Shown in pieces: positions 57,719 to 64,000 of a stretch of 64,000 nt of DNA. Source of the DNA: Uranotaenia lowii (Eukaryota; Arthropoda; Insecta; Diptera; Culicidae); NCBI RefSeq assembly GCF_029784155.1, contig NC_073692.1, positions 330,665,920-330,729,919 of the forward strand, in the 5' to 3' direction. The translations under genes and the position numbers were made by a program. The notes below the pieces were generated by a model. That model did not search any database and was not told where the DNA came from. It saw only the letters and a list, made by a program, of their open reading frames with translations. How positions within the stretch are numbered: position 1 is the stretch's first letter; each line of letters begins with the position of its first letter.

Positions 57719-59534
57719 CACTAGTTTACAGCATTTTTGAACTCAGTAAACTGAAGGTCATTTCCAATGTGAAATCGGGCGCTGAATCCGAAAATGAAAT
57801 TCAAAAAAATCTCAGTAGAACCGTTTTTGAGTTATGCTCCAAATATGAAATTTCGAAAAAATTAAAAAAGTTCTTGTACTTAGATTCAAATATCTCGGAC
57901 GGCATAACAGTAATTTGAAATCCCTCTTTTGCATATTGAAGGTGAATAAATTTTCTATCCATCATCTGAACACTGTTTTTGCGTTGGACCAACAGTATTG
58001 CTGATATTCGTGACTTTATGAGAAAAAAAATCATAAAAAACGCAATTTTTTAGAGAAAATTTTGTTTCAACGAAAGTTTTAGACTTAATGGTTGCATTAA
58101 AAATAATCTGATTTTCTTTTGCGATTGAATATCAATTTAAAACAAAGATTTCAAGTGGTTATTTATTAAAATCGGTTGAAAGTTGAAGAAGTTATGGCTA
58201 CTTTACCATAACTGAAATTTTTGGAGTTTTTAATAATTTAACGAAACCCAGTACACTTATCATAGTATAGGAAGAATGAAACATGATAAATCTCACCCGC
58301 TCCAAGTCAAAATTATTTATTAGCTTACCAGAAGGTCACATGCCAAGTTTCTGGAAGATCTGACCATAGAGAGGGGCTGCTTAAGTCTCAAACGTGAATA
58401 AAGTTTTGAGGTATTTTGCCCGGATGGAACGAAAAATACTGGTTTTTCATCAATAACTTTTTTCATCACTAGCTGATTGTTTTTTATGGTTGATTTTCTT
58501 GAAGCCTAAGTTGAGATAAATATTTCACCCGAAGACTGTAACTCGATTGGATTTGAAACAGAAAAGTTATTGCGGTACAAAGATTGTATTTTGGTCGAAA
58601 ATTGTCGTATAAAACGCAATGCGTAAAAAGTACTCATTGCGTGTTGGACAAAATTTGCGGCCTTTGAACCGCAATAACTTTTCTGTTTCAAATCCAATCG
58701 AGTTACAGTCTTCGGGTGAAATATTTGTCTCAACTTAGGCTTCAAGAAAATCAACCATAAAAAACAATCAGCTAGTGATGAAAAAAGTTATTGATGAAAA
58801 ACCAGTATTTTTCGTTCCTTCCGGGCAAAATACCTCAAAACTTTATTCACGTTTGAGACTTAAACAACCCCTCCCTATGGTCAGATCTTCCAGAAACTTG
58901 GCATGTGACCTTCTGGTAAGCTAATAAATAATTTTGACTTGGAGCGGGTGAGATTTATCATGTTTCATTCTTCCTATACTATGATAAGTGTACTGCGTTT
59001 CGTTAAATTATTAAAAACTCCAAAAATTTCAGTTATGGTAAAGTAGCCATAACTTCTTCAACTTTCAACCGATTTTAATAAATAACCACTTGAAATCTTT
59101 GTTTTAAATTGACATTCAAGCGCAAATGAAAATCAGATTTTTTAAATTCAACCATTAAGTCTAAAACTTTCGTTGAAACAAAATTTTCTCTAAAAAAATG
59201 CGTTTTTTATAATTTTTTTTCTCATAAAGTCACGAATATCAACAATACTGTTGGTCAAACGCAAAAACAGTGTTCAGATGATCGATAGAAAATTTATTCA
59301 CCTTCAATATGCAAAAGAAGGATTTCAAATTACTGTTATGCCGTCCGAGATATTTGAATCTTAGTACAAGAACTTTTTTAATTTTTTCGAAATTTCATAT
59401 TTGGAGCATAACTCAAAAACGGTTCTACTGAGATTTTTTTGAATTTCATTTTCGGATTCAGCGCCCGATTTTACATTAAAAATGTTGGTCAGTTAATCAA
59501 GTTCACGATTTTTTTAAAATTTTGTAAACTAGTG
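57719..59534. mobile_element. 1.8-kb near-perfect inverted repeat with CACTAG ends
   Basis: The element begins CACTAGTTTAC and ends GTAAACTAGTG, flanked by TTA on both sides (57716-57718 and 59535-59537). Arms of about 900 bp meet near 58626 with almost no spacer. Sampled stretches such as 57780-57960 against 59300-59475 differ at only about three positions, whereas the outermost ~55 bp and the centre are more diverged. CACTA-type and Harbinger-type elements make 3-bp duplications, so either is possible. No protein is encoded. RNA from either strand would fold into one long duplex. Confidence 0.82.
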
Positions 59535-59537
59535 TTA

Positions 59538-60726
59538 TTAATGTTGCCTTCCTAGAAAAAGATACATCAAATTGACAGCGACTCGGCGTCGTCTATCGTC
59601 GGCACATTTAGGACTAGACTTGTGTTTCGTGTTTGCCGTCTCGAAGGGCCTCGAATGTACACTGCCTTCAATTGAACCAGCAGCAGAGTTCATTGAACAA
59701 GCATGAATAAAATACGTCTCCAAGTGGAACATCGTCGTCGTTGCCGGGAAAATCCCCCAGCAGGGACATCGAGTGGATACTTTTTTTTTCTTCTCTACAT
59801 GTTCCTGTTTGCGCAAGTGTCATCAGATTCCCATCCCCCAGTGGCTCTATGCCGAATTGCGGTTGGATTTGGACGACGAAGAAATAGAAAAAAGATACTT
59901 GAAAAGCTTTTTGCAGTTTGCTGTCAAAGTTGGATCCAAGGAAAAAATGTTTCCCCTTATTGTCTTGCTACAACTGGCAATGGAAACAAAAAACTGTTTA
60001 ATTTTCTGGTACTTCCAACAGAGAAGAAAAATCAAACATTACCACCCATAATGACTCTCTTCCGGTTGTTAACACCCGGAACAATGTACTTCTATAGTGA
60101 ACCGGATCAGAGGAAAAGAGTCTGGTCCAACTTCCGGGTCGCCAAATCGGTGGGTGTCACACAAATCTCCCGAAAACAAAGAAAACACTCAGTTTTTCGA
60201 TGTCATAAACGTAGGTCCCCATCCTGGTCGTCCTTTCTTCCGAGGAGGTCTTCCCAATCTTTCAAAAGTGACAATTTTGATGTTGGTTTTTGGGCAAAGC
60301 AGAAGGCGAGTGGTGAAGTTTGCTTGCGGTTTTAATTAACTTCCGATCGGCGTAAATTAAGATGGATTGGTTTTGGGTTTGCCAAGCGGAATTAGCTTAG
60401 GGATGCAAACATTGGTTTGCGATGATTCACACAAGTTATTTTATTGATAAGGTAGGGAAAGTTTTTAGGAGCAACGACGATAAAATGACTTCTTCTAAAA
60501 AAATTAAAAATAATGTCGATCAGTCATTAATAACATTATTCGATGTTATTTGTTGGTTGTTTCTATTTTTTCCTTAACAGCGTTTTGTAGATTTTGACAC
60601 GTGTTAGCCAGGAAACTACTTCGAAACTTATTTAAATAACTTTTTACGGTCGCCATGTAAGAAGAAGTCTCCTTACGAAGTGCTTGTTATTTGGCTGCTC
60701 AGTTCTGTTTTCAATCGAAATATATA
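59538..60726. other. GC-richer unique region with the longest ORF (210 codons)
   Basis: The ORF 59703-60335 (plus) is the longest in the window. It starts MNKIRLQVEHRRRC and has a hydrophobic stretch at about residues 26-40, then basic and Ser-rich sequence. I recognise no domain. A 92-codon ORF overlaps in another frame, as expected of GC-richer DNA without real coding constraint. From 60350 on the DNA is AT-rich and empty. It could be an exon or untranslated sequence, but the evidence for a protein is poor. Confidence 0.25.
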
Positions 60727-61915
60727 CACTGCCGGCCAAAAGTTTGGGATCACCCTCTAAAAAACATGCAAATTTTGATCGTTCATATCTCAGCCGTCTT
60801 AGGACATATTGCAAATCTTCTAAACTCATTTGAAAGGTTATGAGCAATAGCTATTTCGGAGTTATTTTGCCCAGAAATAATGTTTTAGTTTTGCACCTAA
60901 AACTTAACCTAAAGTTAGAGCATTTTCGAAAAAACGCACTCAATATTCAAAGCCGATCATCTCGCGATAGGGTGGACCAAATTTCAAAATTTGAGTTGCA
61001 TTAGAATCCTTATTCTATACTTCTCAAAACACAATCAAAAAATTTTGTGCAAAAATTTAAGAATGTACTTTTAATTAATAAAATAGACACTTAAGTTATC
61101 GTCCAAAAGTTTGGGATCACCCCTAGTATGGTGTATCGACCAAAAGTTTGGGATCATTTTTTCAAAAACATGCAAATTTGTCTCATTCATATCTTTCTCA
61201 TCTAACATCGTATTGCAGATCTGAAGGGTGCATTTGAAAGCTTAGGAATTGTTGTTTTTTCATAAATTCATTAAAAAATTATATTTTAAATCCATAACCA
61301 TAAAAAATTCACAATCATAAGTGTGAATTTTCAAAAAACAATTAATTTCAAGTAAATTGTTTATGGTTATGGATTTAAAATTTAATTTTTTATGAAGTTA
61401 TGAAAAAACAACAATTCCTAAGCTTTCAAATGCACCCTTCAGATCTGCAATACGATGTTAGATGAGAAAGATATGAATGAGACAAATTTGCATGTTTTTG
61501 GCCAATACACCATACTGAGGGGTGATCCCAAACTTTTGGACGATAACTTAAGTGTCTATTTTATTAATTAAAAGTACATTCTTAAATTTTTGCACAAAAT
61601 TTTTTGATTGTGTTTTGAGAAGTATAGAATAAGGATTCTAATGCAACTCAAATTTTGAAATTTGGTCCACCCTATCGCGAGATGATCGGCTTTGAATATT
61701 GAGTGCGTTTTTTTGAAAATGCTCTAACTTTAGGTTAAGTTTTAGGTGCAAAACTAAAACATTATTTATGGGCAAAATACCTCCGAAATAGCTATTGCTC
61801 ATCATCTTTCAAATGAGATCAGTAGATTTGCAATATGTTCAAAGACGGCTGAGATATGAACGATCAAAATTTGCATGTTTTTAGGCGGGTGATCCCAAAC
61901 TTTTGGCCGGCAGTG
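60727..61915. mobile_element. Tc1/mariner-type foldback element, copy 2
   Basis: 1,189 bp with CACTGCCGGCC/GGCCGGCAGTG ends and TA on both sides (60725-60726 and 61916-61917). It is closely similar throughout to 9920-11059, including the internal inverted CCAAAAGTTTGGGATCA pair (about 61103-61153 and 61522-61540). Both halves are complementary, so it folds back on itself. No transposase. Confidence 0.9.
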
Positions 61916-61917
61916 TA

Positions 61918-63193
61918 AATATATTAATATAAATAAAAATTTCTTTTGAGGATAAAAAAATATTTTTGTGGTGACAACCTTAAGGCACTTTTAGCTATTT
62001 TTAATTTTTTTTTCTTCTGGATCATTTTCTAATGATGTCCCAAATTAAACCGACAGGACTGCATTCTTCATATGAATGTTGTTATGATTTTTTTTGTCTC
62101 CAATCAATCTAATTGATCAATCACGCAACTATCCATCAACCAGAATCAGATAGTCGTGTTATGGCCAATGGAAGGGGTTTTTTTCCTCTATAACTACCAA
62201 ACAACCCAGACTGCTTGACGAGGATTCCAAAAGATATAAAAATATAAACGTACGACCAGAGGAAAAAATCAACCGGATTGACATTCGAACCTCATCCGAC
62301 AAAGTTGGAAAGTATGCATACTCAACCCAACTGAACCAAACCAATCGAAGCGGTCGGTCCCAAAGCTGTCAAAGTTAGGCACCGATCGTGTTTGAAGTTG
62401 ATACAAGAGCAATAACAAAAACAACTTAAAAAAACCTCCCCACAAATCCACCAAATACAGATAGAGGAGGGTTAAGATTGACTGGTTGTGTTTTTGTTAC
62501 TCCTTCGGATGACGAAACAGTTTTTTTTTTCGTCGGTTACTGTCTGTATTTATTTTCGTCGTCTTGGATTCGACGGATTTGAACTAACCTTCGGGGCGCG
62601 CAGAGACTTCCAAATCGATGGCAAATGACGATGATGACGACGCGTCACCAATGAAATCGAAATCGTAACATACACAACGAAACCGGTGTGTGTCTGCTGC
62701 AGAGCCTTCGGATGATGATGATGAATCATTCAAGCGGATGAGAGTATGCGAGTTTTTAAAGAAAAACGGGAACGATGCATCAATTAAGATTTAAACATGT
62801 TTGAATTTGGGGTAGATCTAAAAAGGTTTATTTATTTTTTGTTTCTTCAACAGTAGATTTACCATGGTCGAGGTACATCGTACCTCGTCATCGTACTTCG
62901 TATCTGTCAAAATTATTCTTCGATCGCTAATTATTTATTGAAAATTTATTTCAATATTTTAATATGATGATAATTTTCACAGTTTAAAAAACTCTTTTTC
63001 TGTAGCTTTTTTTTTGTTGTTGTACAAGGATTATATTTAGAATCCTACCTTCTCTAACTTGCCGTTGTCCCCATCACCTGTCGCCATTGCAACTAAACAA
63101 CAAAAATGGCAGTCGGGATGGGTCGCCGTCGATCAATTTGTGAGGCTCTTCCGGTTTTCAACCTTTCCGGGGTTGTTTTTGTCATGGTTCAGT
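61918..63193. other. unique DNA with GC-richer part 62130-62790
   Basis: Minus ORFs of about 61 codons only. GATGATGATGATGA-like runs near 62620-62730. AT-rich again from 62800. No gene is called. Confidence 0.35.
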
Positions 63194-63195
63194 TA

Positions 63196-64000
63196 GGGGA
63201 AAAGTTCATATAACGCCCCATGTGGCTAATACGCGCCACTCTTGTTTTGAAGAATCTGACACATTTTAAGCCTGCAAAATATTACCAATTTGTTTTAAAT
63301 GCTGTGATTGGTTATGGCAAGTATGAATTTTCCCTTAAAATGCCCCTGTGTCGTGATAATTTCACAATTTAGGTTTTTCTTTATTTCGATCTAAATTTTA
63401 AAACACTTTTAATAAGGTGTCACCAAGCAGAGAAAAACGAATAAGACAATATTTTCTGACACATCGATAGAGGAGAATCTAAATTATGATTTTATGCTAA
63501 AAAATCATACTAAACTCGCTAAGGTATGCTTTTCATGGGTATGTTCTATCACGGCCCATGCGCTCTTTATAACGCGCCAATCGTAGTAGGCTGAAAAAAG
63601 CATTAATTTTTCAAAAAGGCCAATTTTCATTGAAAATGAACAAAAAGTCTAAAACCATATTTTGAGCCTTAATTCAGCCCAAAAAATCTATTTTTCATTT
63701 TTTGTTAAATTTCTATTAGTCCATTTTGATTTTCTTTTCAGCCAAAGTGTCTGTAAGTATTGGTGTGTTTTCGGTCTTCGGCTGCTCTCGGGTGTGTTCG
63801 GCTGCTAGGCGCGTATTGAATACACAGCGGCGCGTATTCGCAACACAGTTTTGTTCTGTGGCTTTGAATATGGTTTTTAAAAATCATGTTTTGGAAGAAA
63901 CTATAGCAATTTGAGTAATGAAAAATCATAGGAATTTGTAGAAAAAAGCTTTCTTCAACGATTACACCCATTTTTAACACAATTTGTACGTGGAATACAT
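63196..64000. mobile_element. TA-target MITE, left part (runs off the window)
   Basis: After a TA (63194-63195) comes GGGGAAAAGTTCATATAACG, resembling the start of the 28358 element. TAACGCGCC-type motifs recur (63221, 63572, and as GGCGCGTATT near 63808 and 63830). The right end would lie beyond 64000. Two ORFs of 62 and 80 codons overlap and are not supported. Confidence 0.5.

Overview
This window looks like repeat-dominated nuclear DNA of an insect, most likely a mosquito or close dipteran relative. It is AT-rich, has no prokaryotic gene layout (no tiled ORFs, no operons; the longest ORF is 210 codons) and carries several classes of eukaryotic transposon debris: Tc1/mariner fossils whose transposase resembles the DD37E type described from mosquitoes, a Penelope-like retroelement with a GIY-YIG endonuclease, tRNA-derived SINEs, hAT-like MITEs and many AT-rich non-autonomous elements. 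I found no confident host protein-coding gene, rRNA, functional tRNA or CRISPR. The stretch is probably intergenic or intronic.

Layout. 1-5.4 kb: a hAT-type MITE (239-625), part of a 'CCGGGAAAA' element with a tiny LINE insertion, then a 2.5-kb element of the same superfamily holding a SINE with a 13-bp target duplication. 5.4-9.1 kb: mostly unique sequence, two CCGGGC MITEs and an 896-bp element with a TAATCG duplication. 9.2-13.4 kb: a heptamer minisatellite that switches strand, a 1.14-kb Tc1-type foldback, two divergent Penelope-like copies (one ending in a hammerhead-like motif) and a second hAT MITE. 13.4-21.4 kb: GC-richer unique islands separated by repeats. 21.4-24.9 kb: purine-rich tracts around a ~137-bp satellite whose unit carries a YY1/Pho-like AAGATGGCGGC motif and whose orientation flips. 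25-28 kb: nothing recognised. 28.1-30.7 kb: a three-level nest of elements. 35.4-36.8 kb: a relative of the 8.2-kb element with a datable MITE insertion. 41.1-45.6 kb: a hairpin MITE, a 3.8-kb CCGGG element with a paralogous empty site, and a minus-strand SINE. 49.2-50.5 kb: a retroelement insertion with a 23-27-bp target duplication and a 43-bp palindrome inside. 51.7-57.5 kb: two decayed DD37E-like transposase copies flanking a 1.25-kb heptamer array. 57.7-59.5 kb: a 1.8-kb near-perfect inverted repeat with transposon-like ends. 60.7-61.9 kb: a second Tc1-type foldback. The window ends inside another TA-target MITE.

The features mostly do not work together as a pathway. What connects them is repeat biology: non-autonomous elements mobilised by unseen partners, several nested so that relative ages can be read, and several whose RNA would fold into long double strands. 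The GC-richer unique islands (about 5.9-6.4, 13.6-14.9, 19.2-20.7, 33.5-34.4, 46.0-47.2, 53.8-54.6, 59.6-60.4 and 62.1-62.8 kb) are the best places to look for host regulatory DNA or untranslated exons. All identifications come from reading by eye; no database search was run.
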